64,000 nucleotides of DNA from Mycolicibacterium monacense (GTDB lineage: Bacteria > Actinomycetota > Actinomycetes > Mycobacteriales > Mycobacteriaceae). The stretch spans positions 124,001-188,000 of the forward strand of contig NZ_AP022617.1 in the NCBI RefSeq assembly GCF_010731575.1, given 5' to 3'. The notes below the pieces were generated by a model, which was not told where the DNA came from, did no database searches, and was given only the letters and a program-made list of their open reading frames with translations. This document shows, piece after piece, positions 38,744-48,083 of the stretch (position 1 is the first letter of the stretch; every line of letters starts with the position of its first letter). Both the position numbers and the translations under genes were made by a program.

Positions 38744-39331
38744 GTGTCCGCCGAACGGATGATTCGGTTGCTGACAGGTCGACCCACGTCGGCGAAGCCC
38801 GCATATGGCCGGCCGGTCTGGGAGGATCTCGAACTGATCGCCGTATGTTACGAGAGGTGCGCGGGAATGTCCTTATGGGAAGATGCCGCAGCGAAGAAGG
38901 CTGCGGAACGGTCGCAGACCAGTGCGGAAGAACGAGCTGATCAGCGGTTGGCGGAACAGCAGCGTGCGCAACTCAAAGAATTCGTCGAGGCAATGACTCG
39001 CCTGGGCGTGGCGCCCACCAAGCAGACGTTCTGGTCCAATGTCGGCATCCGCGACAGCGGAGGGACGAAGAAGGTCCGCGTCCCCGCGATGCAGGGGTGG
39101 ACGATCAAGCACGACCCGGGACGTTACGACATGCACCCGACGCACTATTTCGTTGCGACCACCGGGGACGTCTACAGCAGCACTGTCCCACCCCACCAGA
39201 AGATGTTCTCGAAACCACCGCTCCCTGAGCCTTGGGCTCTACCGATCAAGTGGGATCACTGGGGGCAATTGTTCGAAAGCAAGACTCTCGGTGAAAGGTT
39301 GCGGGACATCATTGCCGAGAAGATGGCCTAA
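38744..39331 (+). CDS. hypothetical protein, possibly coiled-coil
   Basis: A 195-residue protein of unknown function. No domain is recognised. Around residues 45-80 is a charged Ala/Glu/Gln/Arg-rich stretch (AEERADQRLAEQQRAQLKE) likely to be helical coiled coil, and the C-terminal part is aromatic-rich (KWDHWGQLF). The start at GTG 38744 is uncertain; ATG at 38759 is an alternative. It stands alone between a tRNA and a Ddn gene in the accessory region. Confidence 0.5.
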   Translation: MSAERMIRLLTGRPTSAKPAYGRPVWEDLELIAVCYERCAGMSLWEDAAAKKAAERSQTSAEERADQRLAEQQRAQLKEFVEAMTRLGVAPTKQTFWSNVGIRDSGGTKKVRVPAMQGWTIKHDPGRYDMHPTHYFVATTGDVYSSTVPPHQKMFSKPPLPEPWALPIKWDHWGQLFESKTLGERLRDIIAEKMA

Positions 39332-39341
39332 ACGGCACACC

Positions 39342-39347
39342 TAGACT
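39342..39347 (+). promoter_or_regulatory. candidate -10 of the Ddn-family gene (leaderless)
   Basis: TAGACT ends six bases before the ATG at 39354, so the transcript probably begins at the start codon itself. The same element and spacing (seven bases) precede the paralogous gene at 47544. Confidence 0.45.
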
Positions 39348-39353
39348 CTGACC

Positions 39354-39749
39354 ATGCGCATGCCTCGGGGAGTCGCACAGTTCAACCGGCGGGTCACCAA
39401 TCCGGCGGCGCGGGCGATCACGCCGTGGCTTCCGAACCTCGGGACGCTCGAGCATGTGGGCCGAAAGTCAGGCAAGCGCTACCGAACCCCGCTCCTCGTC
39501 TTCCCGACCGAGGAGGGCTACGCCATCCTCGTCGGCTACGGCCTGCAGACCGACTGGCTGAAGAACGTGCTGGCCGGCGGTCCCACCGTGCTGCACAAGC
39601 GCGGACACGCCGTCACGCTCACGAACCCGCGGGTGGTCGACAAGGCCGAGGCCGCGGCCCTCGTCGCCCCCCGTTCCCGACTGTTCTACCGGGCGTTTCC
39701 CTACAACGAGGCGGCCCTGCTCCTGACGCGTGCAGACTCCGCGCGCTGA
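39354..39749 (+). CDS. deazaflavin (F420)-dependent nitroreductase-family protein (Ddn type)
   Basis: A 131-residue split-barrel protein. It resembles the F420-dependent Ddn family of mycobacteria: LEHVGRKSGKRYRTPLL (about 32-48) is the F420/phosphate-binding segment of FDOR-A proteins and DWLKNVLAGG (about 66-75) follows. It uses reduced F420 to reduce quinones or nitro-aromatics; the natural substrate is unknown. A paralogue of the same length, about four-fifths identical, is 8 kb away. The promoter looks leaderless. Confidence 0.88.
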   Translation: MRMPRGVAQFNRRVTNPAARAITPWLPNLGTLEHVGRKSGKRYRTPLLVFPTEEGYAILVGYGLQTDWLKNVLAGGPTVLHKRGHAVTLTNPRVVDKAEAAALVAPRSRLFYRAFPYNEAALLLTRADSAR

Positions 39750-39761
39750 CCGCAAACGAGG

Positions 39762-40631
39762 TCAGACCCGTTGCGGCGCCGGGTGATCGCCGCGGACCGA
39801 ACGGATCAGCAGTTGCATCGTGTCGGCCGACGCGGATCCTTCCGCGGTGGTCGTGACGGACAACGCCTGCTCGGGGGAGCGGGCCAGCGTGAGGTTCTGC
39901 TGGGTGACGGTGAGCGGGCCGACCAGGGGGTGATGCAGGTCGTAGGTATCGGCCTCACAGCGTTTGACCCGATGATCGGCCCACAGGGACACGAACTCCG
40001 GGCTCTTGACCGTCAGTTCACCGATCAGCGCGGACAGCAGCGCGTCCTCGGGGTGGCGGCCCGCGACGTGACGCAGGTTCCCCACCACCGCCCGCGCCTT
40101 ACGCGGCCAGTCCAGGTACAGCTCGCGGGTGTGCGGGTCGAGGAACATCATCCGGGCCAGATTCGGGCGCTCGGTCGCCCGTTCCACCGCCTCGCGGTCG
40201 ATGTGGCCGGCCACCAGTGCGTGACCGACGTCGTTCCAGGCCAGGACATCGGTGCGCCGGCCGACCACGACCGCGGGAAGATCGCCGAGGGAACGCAACA
40301 GGTCGCGGGTGAGCGTGTTGACACGTTCGGCCGGCGGCCGCCGGACCGGCTCGGTCCGCCGGGTGGCGAGGTCTCGAAGATGTTGTCGCTCATATTCGTT
40401 CAACTGCAGGGCGCGGGCCAGCGAATCCAGGATCGCTGCCGAGGCGTTCACGGACTGCCCCTGCTCCAAGCGCGTGTAGTACGACACGCTCACACCCGCC
40501 AACTGCGCGAGTTCCTCGCGACGCAGTCCGGCCACCCGTCGGCGCTCACCGTAATGCTGCAACCCGACGTCCTCCGGATTCACCTGCGCACGACGCGCCC
40601 GCAGGAACTCGCCGAGTCGTTCAGAGGCCAT
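39762..40631 (-). CDS. XRE-type regulator with MmyB-like ligand-binding domain
   Basis: A 289-residue regulator. The N-terminal HTH (RRVAGLRREELAQLAGVSVSYYTRLEQG, about 31-58 read in parts) is typical of actinobacterial MmyB-type proteins, followed by the PAS-like MmyB domain (about 100-270) that binds a hydrophobic ligand. It diverges from the MBL hydrolase-esterase pair and likely regulates them. An inverted repeat of the CTACC...GGTAG type is in the intergenic gap. Confidence 0.85.
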   Translation of the reverse strand: MASERLGEFLRARRAQVNPEDVGLQHYGERRRVAGLRREELAQLAGVSVSYYTRLEQGQSVNASAAILDSLARALQLNEYERQHLRDLATRRTEPVRRPPAERVNTLTRDLLRSLGDLPAVVVGRRTDVLAWNDVGHALVAGHIDREAVERATERPNLARMMFLDPHTRELYLDWPRKARAVVGNLRHVAGRHPEDALLSALIGELTVKSPEFVSLWADHRVKRCEADTYDLHHPLVGPLTVTQQNLTLARSPEQALSVTTTAEGSASADTMQLLIRSVRGDHPAPQRV

Positions 40632-40659
40632 ACCCCACTATGCGTCACACGCGGCCGGG

Positions 40660-40682
40660 CTACCTGACCCTGACAGGGGTAG
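40660..40682. promoter_or_regulatory. candidate operator between XRE regulator and MBL gene
   Basis: CTACCTGACCCTGACAGGGGTAG contains the outer pair CTACC/GGTAG and inner CCTG/CAGG half-sites in the 99-base divergent gap. The position suggests binding by the adjacent MmyB-type regulator; no consensus is known to me. Confidence 0.4.
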
Positions 40683-40730
40683 GCAAACGCGGGGCTGGTC
40701 CGCCCGCCACCGGCGACCCACGCTGGGCGC

Positions 40731-41639
40731 ATGGACGAAATCGTGTTGGGCGACGTCACCGTCACCCGGGTTCTCGAGTACTACGGTTCGGTGCGGCTCT
40801 CCCCGCAGACGTTCTTCCCGGAGGCCGACCCCACCGCCTGGCGGCACAACGAGCACTGGCTGGCCCCCGACTTCCTCGACCCGGCCGCCGACGTCTGCGT
40901 CTCGGCCATCCAGACCTGGGTGCTGCGCAGCGCCGGCGCCACCATCCTGGTGGACACCGGTGTCGGCAATGACAAGGAACGGCCCAACACGCCGGTCTGG
41001 CACCGGCTGCAGACCGACTACCTCGACAACCTCGCCGCCGCCGGGGTGCGACCCGAGGACGCCGACTACGTGATCAACACCCACGTGCATGTCGACCACG
41101 TCGGCTGGAACACCCGTCTGGTCGACGGACACTGGGAACCGACCTTCCCGAACGCGACCTACCTGATACCGCGGGCCGACTTCGACTACTGGAACCCCGC
41201 CAACCGGCAGTCCGCAAATCCCGACCACCGAACCCTCTTCCTGGACAGCGTGGCTCCGGTGCACGCCGCCGGGCAGACGGTGCTGTGGGAGGACACCTTC
41301 GCCGTCGACGCGAACGTGCGGTTGCAGACCGCGCCGGGACACACGCCGGGCTCGTCGGTGGTGACGCTGGAATCCGGCACCGACCGGGCGGTGTTCGTCG
41401 GGGACATGCTGCACACCCCATTGCAATTCGTCGAACCAGACGTCAACAGCTGCTTCTGCGAAGATCCCGCGCAGGCCCGCGCGACCCGCCGCCGGGTGTT
41501 CGGCTGGGCAGCCGATACGAACACGCTGGTGGTACCCGCTCACCTCGGCGGACACGGAGCCGCCGAACTCGCCCGCGACGGCGACCGGTTCACCATCACG
41601 AAGTGGGCACCGTTCGATCGGGTGACAGCCCGTGTCTGA
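40731..41639 (+). CDS. metallo-beta-lactamase fold hydrolase
   Basis: A 302-residue MBL-fold enzyme. The zinc motif HxHxDH is THVHVDHVGW (about 120-129). LVDTGVGND lies near residue 80, and the downstream His/Asp ligands are in TAPGHTPGSS (about 202) and VGDMLHTP (about 223); PAHLGGHG near the end is the last His. No specific substrate is suggested (lactones, quorum-type or esters are possible). The stop overlaps the esterase start by eight bases, so the pair forms an operon. Confidence 0.85.
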   Translation: MDEIVLGDVTVTRVLEYYGSVRLSPQTFFPEADPTAWRHNEHWLAPDFLDPAADVCVSAIQTWVLRSAGATILVDTGVGNDKERPNTPVWHRLQTDYLDNLAAAGVRPEDADYVINTHVHVDHVGWNTRLVDGHWEPTFPNATYLIPRADFDYWNPANRQSANPDHRTLFLDSVAPVHAAGQTVLWEDTFAVDANVRLQTAPGHTPGSSVVTLESGTDRAVFVGDMLHTPLQFVEPDVNSCFCEDPAQARATRRRVFGWAADTNTLVVPAHLGGHGAAELARDGDRFTITKWAPFDRVTARV

Positions 41640-43038
41640 CCCCGTCGTCATGACCGGATCCGGGGCCGTCCGCGGTCGAACGCTCGCTGATTCCCAGGTC
41701 TTCTATGCCATTCCCTACGCCGCCGCCCCAGAAGGGCGGGCGCGGTTCGCCGCGCCGGAACCGCACCCGCCGTGGCCAGGGATCCGGGACGCGACCATGC
41801 CGGGACCGACGGCACCGCAGCCTCGGCGGGACGGCTTCGGCCGCCTCGACATGTCACCGTTCTTCGGGCCCGGGTGGGTGCGCGATCCGGACTACCTGAC
41901 GGTCAACATCTGGACGCCGCACGCGAATGCCACAGCAGGGCAACCCTATCCGGTCATGGTGTTCGTGCACGGCGGGGGTTTCGTCGCCGGTTCGACGCGC
42001 ACACCGCTCTACGACGGGTCGGCGTTCGCGCGCGACGGCGTGGTCCTGGTGACCGTCACCTACCGGCTGGGCATCGCGGGGTTCCTCGACATCGCGGGTG
42101 CGCCGCGAAACCGCGGCCTGCTCGATGTGCTCACAGCGCTAGCCTGGGTGCGCGACAACATCGCGGCGTTCGGCGGGGACCCCGACAACGTGACCCTGTT
42201 CGGTCAGTCGGCCGGCGCGACGACCACCGCGGGCGTCCTCGCCGAAGCGCAGGCGCCGACACTGATCCGGCGCGCGATCATGCAGAGCGGCAACCCCTAT
42301 GGGGCGTTCTCCCCGGACCAAGCGGAACGGGTGAGCCGGGCGGTCGCCGACGCGCTCGGCGTGGAACCGACGGTCGACGACCTGGCCGGTATCCCCGACG
42401 AGATATTGGTCGGCGTCGCTGCCGAACTGGGAGGACTGGACCTGCGCGTCGGCGACCGATTCGACCCGCTGGTCGGACTCAGTCCGTTCAGCCTCGTCTC
42501 CGACCGGCAGACCGACCCGACAGCGCATCCCGAGGTCGGCGTGCTGATCGGTACGACCACCGAAGAGGGCAACCTGTATCTGGTGCCGCAGGGGCACCTG
42601 GACATCTCGACGGAAGAAGACGTCCACGCGCTCGCGGCGCGGGTGCACCCCGATCCGGACACGCTGGTGCAGGACTACCGGACTCGCCACCCGCGGGCCT
42701 GCTGGGGTGCACTGCGCTCGACGATCCTCGGCGACGCGTTGTTCCGCACCGGCACCGAGCGTTTCGCCCTCGAGAGGCAGGCCTCGGCGCCGACGTATCG
42801 CTACGAGTTCGGCTGGCGGTCAACCGGCGTCGGGGGAGAGCTGGGTGCGGCGCACGCGGTGGACCTGCCGTTCGTCTTCGACCGCACGGACGTCGATGTG
42901 TTGCGGGGACCGCGCGGGCTACTCGGGGACGGCGATGTCCCGCCGGAACTGGTGGGCGCGATGCACGGTGCGTGGGTGCGATTCGCGACGACGGGCGATC
43001 CCGGCTGGGCGCCGAACGAACTCCGACGGTGGCGGTAG
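41632..43038 (+). CDS. type-B carboxylesterase
   Basis: A 468-residue alpha/beta hydrolase. The oxyanion-hole region VFVHGGGFVAGS (about 105) and nucleophile GQSAG (about 188, in place of the usual GESAG) are clear, as is the C-terminal His region AHAVDLPFVF (about 406). It hydrolyses carboxylic esters of unknown identity. Co-transcribed with the MBL protein and probably regulated by the divergent XRE/MmyB regulator. Confidence 0.9.
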   Translation: MSDPVVMTGSGAVRGRTLADSQVFYAIPYAAAPEGRARFAAPEPHPPWPGIRDATMPGPTAPQPRRDGFGRLDMSPFFGPGWVRDPDYLTVNIWTPHANATAGQPYPVMVFVHGGGFVAGSTRTPLYDGSAFARDGVVLVTVTYRLGIAGFLDIAGAPRNRGLLDVLTALAWVRDNIAAFGGDPDNVTLFGQSAGATTTAGVLAEAQAPTLIRRAIMQSGNPYGAFSPDQAERVSRAVADALGVEPTVDDLAGIPDEILVGVAAELGGLDLRVGDRFDPLVGLSPFSLVSDRQTDPTAHPEVGVLIGTTTEEGNLYLVPQGHLDISTEEDVHALAARVHPDPDTLVQDYRTRHPRACWGALRSTILGDALFRTGTERFALERQASAPTYRYEFGWRSTGVGGELGAAHAVDLPFVFDRTDVDVLRGPRGLLGDGDVPPELVGAMHGAWVRFATTGDPGWAPNELRRWR

Positions 43039-43169
43039 CCGGGCCGCGCGGTGTCGCCGCGGGTCTACGAACGGGCTGACAGGGTCGCCCAACGTCGTCC
43101 ACCCACCCCATTGACTATGGGCCGGATCACAGTATTGTGACCAGTGGTCATATGTGATGTGGAGGCTCG

Positions 43170-43859
43170 ATGCCGACAGTGACGTGGGCCCGACTCGATG
43201 GCGAGCGCCGGGCGGCGGTGGTGGCGGCCGCGGAGGCGGAGTTCGCCGCGCACGGCTTCTCGCACGGCAGCCTCAACGTCATCGCGCGCCGCGCGGGCGT
43301 CGCCAAGGGCAGCCTCTTCCAGTACTTCGCCGACAAACGCGACCTGTACGCGTTCATCACCGACGTGGCAAGTCAGCGGGTGCGGTCGTACATGGAGACG
43401 CAGATCCGCGAACTCGACGCGAGCAGGCCGTTCTTCCCGTTCCTCGTCGACCTCCTCGACGCATGGGTCGCCTACTTCGCCGAACATCCCAGAGAGCGAT
43501 CACTGCACGCCGCTGCGAGTTTCGAGGTCGAGACTGACGCCCGGGTCAGTGTGCGTGCCGTCGTCCACCGCCACTATTTGGAGGTGCTGCGTCCGCTGGT
43601 GCACGACGCGCGGGCTCGCGGGGATCTGCGCGATGACGCGGACACCGAGACCCTGGTCTCGCTACTGCTGATGATCCTGCCTCACCTCGCGCTGGCGCCC
43701 TATGTCCGCGGCCTCGATCCGATCCTCGGACTCGACGAACTGTCGCCCGAACAGCCGGCCCTGGCCGTGCGCCGATACGTCGCCGTGTTGTCGGCGGCCT
43801 TCCAAACCGTCCCGGTGCAGCCCTCACCGGAAACGTCCGCCCAGGAGGTAACACCATGA
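43170..43859 (+). CDS. TetR family regulator upstream of R2lox
   Basis: A 229-residue regulator; the HTH is visible in residues 16-60 ([38 protein letters not shown], in parts). The stop overlaps the R2lox start (ATGA). M. tuberculosis has the same tetR-R2lox pair (Rv0232-Rv0233). A symmetric region CACAGTATTGTGACC at about 43128-43142 lies just upstream, possibly its operator. Confidence 0.88.
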   Translation: MPTVTWARLDGERRAAVVAAAEAEFAAHGFSHGSLNVIARRAGVAKGSLFQYFADKRDLYAFITDVASQRVRSYMETQIRELDASRPFFPFLVDLLDAWVAYFAEHPRERSLHAAASFEVETDARVSVRAVVHRHYLEVLRPLVHDARARGDLRDDADTETLVSLLLMILPHLALAPYVRGLDPILGLDELSPEQPALAVRRYVAVLSAAFQTVPVQPSPETSAQEVTP

Positions 43860-44794
43860 CCAGGACACGCTCTGACTCGCTCGCCGCAGGCGGGCTGAAT
43901 TGGGACAGCATGCCCCTCAAGCTCTTCGCCGGCGGCAACGCCAAATTCTGGGACCCCGCCGACATCGATTTCTCCAAGGACCGCGCTGACTGGGAATCGC
44001 TGTCGAATCTGGAGCGGGACTGGGCCACTCGCCTGTGCGCTCAATTCATCGCCGGTGAGGAGGCGGTCACCCAGGACATCCAGCCGTTCATGGCGGCGAT
44101 GCGCGCCGAGGGCCGGCTCGGTGACGAGATGTACCTGACGCAGTTCGCGTTCGAGGAGGCCAAGCACACGCAGGTGTTCCGCATGTGGCTCGACGCGGTC
44201 GGGATGACCGACGACCTCCAGTGCTACCTCGACGACCTGCCGTCCTACCGGCAGATGTTCTACGAGGAACTGCCCGCATCGTTGGAGGCCCTGGCCACCG
44301 ACCCGTCGCCGGCGGCTCAGGTGCGCGCGTCCGCGACCTACAACCACGTCATCGAGGGCATGATGGCCTTGACGGGATACTATGCCTGGCACCGGATTTG
44401 CGTAGATCGAAAGGTGCTGCCGGGTATGCAGGAGCTGGTCCGCCGCATCGGTGACGACGAGCGTCGGCATATGGCGTGGGGTACCTTCACCTGCCGGCGG
44501 CACGTCGCGGCCGACGACGCGAACTGGGAAGTGTTCGAGAACCGGATGAACGAGCTGATCCCTCTCGCGCTCAGCAACACCGACGATTCCTTCGCGCTGT
44601 ACGACGAAATTCCGTTCGGCTTCGCGAAGGAGGAGTTTCAGCAGTACGCCGCCGACAAGGGCATGCGCCGGTTCGGCACCATCAGCAGCGCTCGCGGCCG
44701 CGCCCTGGCAGAGATCGACGTCGACTACTCACCGTTGCAGTTGGAGGACACCTTCGCTGCGGAGGACAGTCGAGTGCTGGCCACGTCTGCCTGA
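43856..44794 (+). CDS. R2-like ligand-binding oxidase (R2lox)
   Basis: A 312-residue protein of the ferritin/R2 fold, close to Rv0233 of M. tuberculosis in my reading. All residues of the heterodinuclear Mn/Fe site are present: Glu68, Glu101, His104, Glu167, Glu202 and His205. The pair Val71 and Tyr162, which form an unusual ether cross-link in characterised R2lox, is also present. The protein binds a fatty-acid-like ligand; its physiological role is not settled. Coupled to tetR. Confidence 0.93.
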   Translation: MTRTRSDSLAAGGLNWDSMPLKLFAGGNAKFWDPADIDFSKDRADWESLSNLERDWATRLCAQFIAGEEAVTQDIQPFMAAMRAEGRLGDEMYLTQFAFEEAKHTQVFRMWLDAVGMTDDLQCYLDDLPSYRQMFYEELPASLEALATDPSPAAQVRASATYNHVIEGMMALTGYYAWHRICVDRKVLPGMQELVRRIGDDERRHMAWGTFTCRRHVAADDANWEVFENRMNELIPLALSNTDDSFALYDEIPFGFAKEEFQQYAADKGMRRFGTISSARGRALAEIDVDYSPLQLEDTFAAEDSRVLATSA

Positions 44795-44962
44795 CCTCAC
44801 GCTCGCCGGGCTCCGGCCGTCGGCCGGTCGCCCCGAGTCTGGGCTGCGCTTGTCGTGCAATCCCCATCGGATACGACGGCTGACCATACATACTGGGCCC
44901 ACTGGATGGTCAATGTCAGCGGCAGACTTTGTCGCCGTATGCGGTCGCGAAACGGGTGGCGA

Positions 44963-45754
44963 GTGAACAGGTTTGACGGCAAGGGTGTCCTGGTGACCGG
45001 AGCGGCGTCGGGAATCGGGCAGGCGACGGTGCAGCGACTCCTGGAGGAAGGGGCCTACGTCGTCGGGCTGGACCTTCCCGAGGCTGACCGCGTCGCCGAT
45101 CGATACGCCTACCGCCGCGCCGACATCCTGGACGGGCAAGCGGTCGCTGACGCGGTGGCTGCCGTCGTGGCCGAAGCGGGGCGGCTCGACGGCGTGGTGC
45201 ACTCCGCCGGGGTGGCAGGCGGAGGACCCATCCACCTGCTGCCCGACGAAGAATGGGACCGCGTGGTCGACGTCAACCTCAAGGGCACCTTCGTCGTCAA
45301 CCGCGCCGCGCTGACCCAGATGCTGCAGCAGGACCGTGTCGACGGCGAACGCGGCGCGATCGTCAACCTGTCCAGCATCGAGGGGCTGGAGGGCACTGCG
45401 GGCGGCAGCTCCTACAACGCCTCGAAGGGCGGAGTCGTGCTGCTGACCAAGAACGCGGCAATCGACTACGGGCCGAGCGGGATTCGGGTCAACGCGATCT
45501 GTCCCGGCTTCATCGAGACACCGCTGTTCGACGCCGTTGTCGGCATGCCCGGCATGGAGCGACCGCGCGAGGGCCTACGTCACGAGCACAAGCTGCGACG
45601 GTTCGGCCGAGCGGCCGAGGTGGCCGGCGTCGCCGCCTTCCTGCTCTCGGCGGACGCCAGCTTCGTCAGCGGGCAGACGCTGGTGGTGGACGGCGGTTAC
45701 CTGGCCGGCCGTGATCATCACGTCACCGAGCTGATGGGGTTGAGCGAGCAGTAG
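44963..45754 (+). CDS. SDR-family oxidoreductase
   Basis: A 263-residue short-chain dehydrogenase. TGAASGIGQA (about 12-21) is the coenzyme motif, HSAGVAGGG replaces NNAG near 82, and the catalytic Tyr-Lys pair is in SSYNASKGG (about 149). The GTG at 44963 was chosen as the start of conserved homology (MNRFDGKGVLVTG). It follows R2lox in the same direction after 168 bases; a functional link is possible but unproven. The 3' end overlaps the convergent MpaB gene by 32 bases. Confidence 0.88.
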   Translation: MNRFDGKGVLVTGAASGIGQATVQRLLEEGAYVVGLDLPEADRVADRYAYRRADILDGQAVADAVAAVVAEAGRLDGVVHSAGVAGGGPIHLLPDEEWDRVVDVNLKGTFVVNRAALTQMLQQDRVDGERGAIVNLSSIEGLEGTAGGSSYNASKGGVVLLTKNAAIDYGPSGIRVNAICPGFIETPLFDAVVGMPGMERPREGLRHEHKLRRFGRAAEVAGVAAFLLSADASFVSGQTLVVDGGYLAGRDHHVTELMGLSEQ

Positions 45755-46622
45755 TTCGCTCCTCCTGACTGGCTGTCATCGCCCAGCGAATCCCACCGAC
45801 CAGCACCCGTCCGGATACCCGCACAGCAGTCGCCTCGAGAGGCGGAAAGTACGGCAGCCGCAACGGCTTACGGGCCCATCCCGGCAGCATCGCCACCGAG
45901 ATGGCGGCGAGCACCCCGTAGGGAGCCCGAGCGGACAATGGCAGCGGCGGCGTCAACAACAGGAATCGCGCGGCGTCGCGGGCGGCCGCTGTGCTGCGCA
46001 GTTCCGGTCGGTATGCCTCGATCCGTTCGCGCAGCTGATCCTCGGTGCGTGGCGGATTCAGCACTCCGAGAGCGGTTGCGACGCGGGAGGTGTCGGCGAC
46101 GTACGCGTCGCGGCCGGTCTGATCAAGAGGCTGTGCGCCATAGAGCTGGTGCGCCAGAAGGAAGCTGTCGATCTCGGCGATGTGCACCCATTCGAGAAGG
46201 TGGGGATCAGTGGCGTCGTAGGGTGTGCCGTCCGGCGCCACACCGCGTACGCGGCGGTGAATGCCGCGGACCTTGTCGACAGCGCGTTGCGCGTCGGCGG
46301 CCGGGCCGAAGGTCGTCACGGCGAGAAAGGTGCTGGTGCGCTGTAGACGTCCCCAGGGATCGCCGCGGTAGTCGGAGTGGCCGGCGACGCCGGCCATGGC
46401 CAGCGGATGCAGCGACTGCAGAAGCAGCGCGCGCAGTCCTCCGACGAACATCGATGCGTCGGCGTGGACGCGGCGGATCGGTCGATCCTCGGCGAACCAC
46501 CGCGGACCCGGCGTGCCGTGGATACGTGCGCGGTTGTCCGGCCCGTCCGGCCCGGCGACCATCCCGAACAGTGCGCTGCCCAGACCGCTCCTGATCGCAC
46601 CCAGTTCCCGCGCCAACACCAT
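45723..46622 (-). CDS. MpaB-family (DUF2236) oxygenase
   Basis: A 299-residue protein of the latex-clearing/MpaB type. Such heme b proteins oxidise lipid-like substrates. The segment HPLAMAGVAGHSDYRGDPWGRLQRT (about 72-96, read in parts) holds the conserved His and Arg typical of the family, and HIAEIDSFLLAHQLYG (about 142) is another landmark. The ATG at 46622 is the probable start. It is convergent with the SDR gene and divergent from the methyltransferase gene. Confidence 0.85.
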   Translation of the reverse strand: MVLARELGAIRSGLGSALFGMVAGPDGPDNRARIHGTPGPRWFAEDRPIRRVHADASMFVGGLRALLLQSLHPLAMAGVAGHSDYRGDPWGRLQRTSTFLAVTTFGPAADAQRAVDKVRGIHRRVRGVAPDGTPYDATDPHLLEWVHIAEIDSFLLAHQLYGAQPLDQTGRDAYVADTSRVATALGVLNPPRTEDQLRERIEAYRPELRSTAAARDAARFLLLTPPLPLSARAPYGVLAAISVAMLPGWARKPLRLPYFPPLEATAVRVSGRVLVGGIRWAMTASQEERTTARSTPSAR

Positions 46623-46770
46623 GACCTCGACGGTACGTGCCGGCCGGGAGGCGAGCCGGTCGCAAGACCCAGCCGTGCGCCGAAATCTCCGCGACGGTGT
46701 TCCGGTCCTCCAGCCGTACCGATGCAAGAGCCCCTTCCCTGTCGGCCGGAATCGGCGGACGCTGATGGTC

Positions 46771-47523
46771 ATGACTGATGACATGTGGGGGACAGGGGAC
46801 TATCGAGCAGTAGCAGAGAAGGTGACGTCCATCGCCGACGTGCTGGTCCGGCGGGCGGGCATCGAAGCCGGGATGGCCGTGCTTGACGTCGCGTGCGGCA
46901 CCGGCAACGCATCGATCCCTGCGGCCAAGTTGGGGGCGCGAGTATGCGGCTTGGACTTCTCGCCGGGCCTGATCGCGATTGCACGGCAATGCGGCGCCGA
47001 CGCCAACGTGGAGATCGACTGGCGGGTAGGCGATGCCCAGTCCCTTCCATTCGAGGACGACAGCTTCGACCGGGTCATCTCCGCGATCGGACACATGTTC
47101 GCGCCCGACCACAAGCGCACCGCGGATGAACTGCTCCGTGTCTGCCGGCCCGAGGGTCGCATTGCGGTCGCCTGCTGGACGCCGCAGGGCGCCATCGGCG
47201 AGATGTTCAAGCGCCTAGGCGCGATTTCTCCCGCGCCGCCGGAGGGCTTCCAGCCACCGGTGCTGTGGGGCACCGAAGAGCATGTGCGTGAGTTGCTCGG
47301 TGAATCAGTCGAATTCGAGCGGCACAACGTCGATTTCGACGAACCCTCGCCCGAGAGCTATGTCGATTTCATGCTGGCAAGCTTCCCTCCGTTGATCGCC
47401 ATGCGAGCCCAACTCGGCGACGAACTGGTGCGCGAGACCTACCTCGGTTGGGCCACCGATGTGAATGAGGCCGACGACGGGACCCTGCGCTTCCGCGGCG
47501 AGTACTTGGTGTCGGTCACCTGA
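46771..47523 (+). CDS. class I SAM-dependent methyltransferase
   Basis: A 250-residue methyltransferase. Motif I VLDVACGTGNASIPAA (about 36-51), motif II GLDFSPGLI and motif for adenine binding GDAQSLPF (about 83-90) are present. The substrate is unknown. The start could be ATG at 46765 or 46771. Followed by the Ddn-family gene after 20 bases. No rRNA or antibiotic specificity is seen. Confidence 0.88.
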   Translation: MTDDMWGTGDYRAVAEKVTSIADVLVRRAGIEAGMAVLDVACGTGNASIPAAKLGARVCGLDFSPGLIAIARQCGADANVEIDWRVGDAQSLPFEDDSFDRVISAIGHMFAPDHKRTADELLRVCRPEGRIAVACWTPQGAIGEMFKRLGAISPAPPEGFQPPVLWGTEEHVRELLGESVEFERHNVDFDEPSPESYVDFMLASFPPLIAMRAQLGDELVRETYLGWATDVNEADDGTLRFRGEYLVSVT

Positions 47524-47530
47524 CGACACC

Positions 47531-47536
47531 TAGACT
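47531..47536 (+). promoter_or_regulatory. candidate -10 of the second Ddn-family gene (leaderless)
   Basis: TAGACT, seven bases before the ATG at 47544, repeats the arrangement at the paralogous gene (39342-39347). The repeated bases ACACCTAGACT in both upstream regions indicate that the promoter was duplicated along with the gene. Confidence 0.45.
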
Positions 47537-47543
47537 TCCGAGA

Positions 47544-47939
47544 ATGCGAGTCCCTCGACGAATCGCAGAGTTCAACAAGCGAGTCACCAATCCGGTGGCT
47601 CGCACGATCACCCCGTGGCTTCCCGGCCTCGGGACGCTCGAGCACGTCGGGCGGAAGTCGGGTAAGCGATACCGAACGCCCCTCTTGGTATTCGAGACCC
47701 ATGATGGCTACGCCATCCTCATCGGCTACGGCCCGCAGACGGACTGGTTGAAGAATGTGCTGGCCGGAGGACCGACGGTGCTGCGCAAGCGTGGACGGGC
47801 TGTCGCGCTCGTCAACCCGCGGGTGGTGAGCAAGGCCGAGGCCGCAGCCCTCGTCACACCGCGTTCCCGGCTGCTCTACCGAGCGTTTCCCTACAACGAG
47901 GCAGCTCTGCTGCTGACGACCGCAGGCTCCCGGAATTAG
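47544..47939 (+). CDS. deazaflavin (F420)-dependent Ddn-family protein, paralogue
   Basis: A 131-residue protein, about four-fifths identical to the product at 39354-39749 and collinear over its full length. The same LEHVGRKSGKRYRTPLL and DWLKNVLAGG motifs are present. Differences are scattered, with the C-terminal five residues most divergent. Both may act on different quinone or nitro substrates. The IS256 element follows about 145 bases downstream, without breaking the gene. Confidence 0.88.
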   Translation: MRVPRRIAEFNKRVTNPVARTITPWLPGLGTLEHVGRKSGKRYRTPLLVFETHDGYAILIGYGPQTDWLKNVLAGGPTVLRKRGRAVALVNPRVVSKAEAAALVTPRSRLLYRAFPYNEAALLLTTAGSRN

Positions 47940-48083
47940 TTGCCCACGCAAGAGGCCTGGGGTCGTTTGCAGGGTAGCTGTGATCTCAGGCCCGCGCGAG
48001 CCCTGCCGATCGGCTACGGCGTTCCGTGGAGTCGGCGGCCTGTGCGGGAGGTTGCCACGCAAGAAGATTACGGCTGCTATTTT

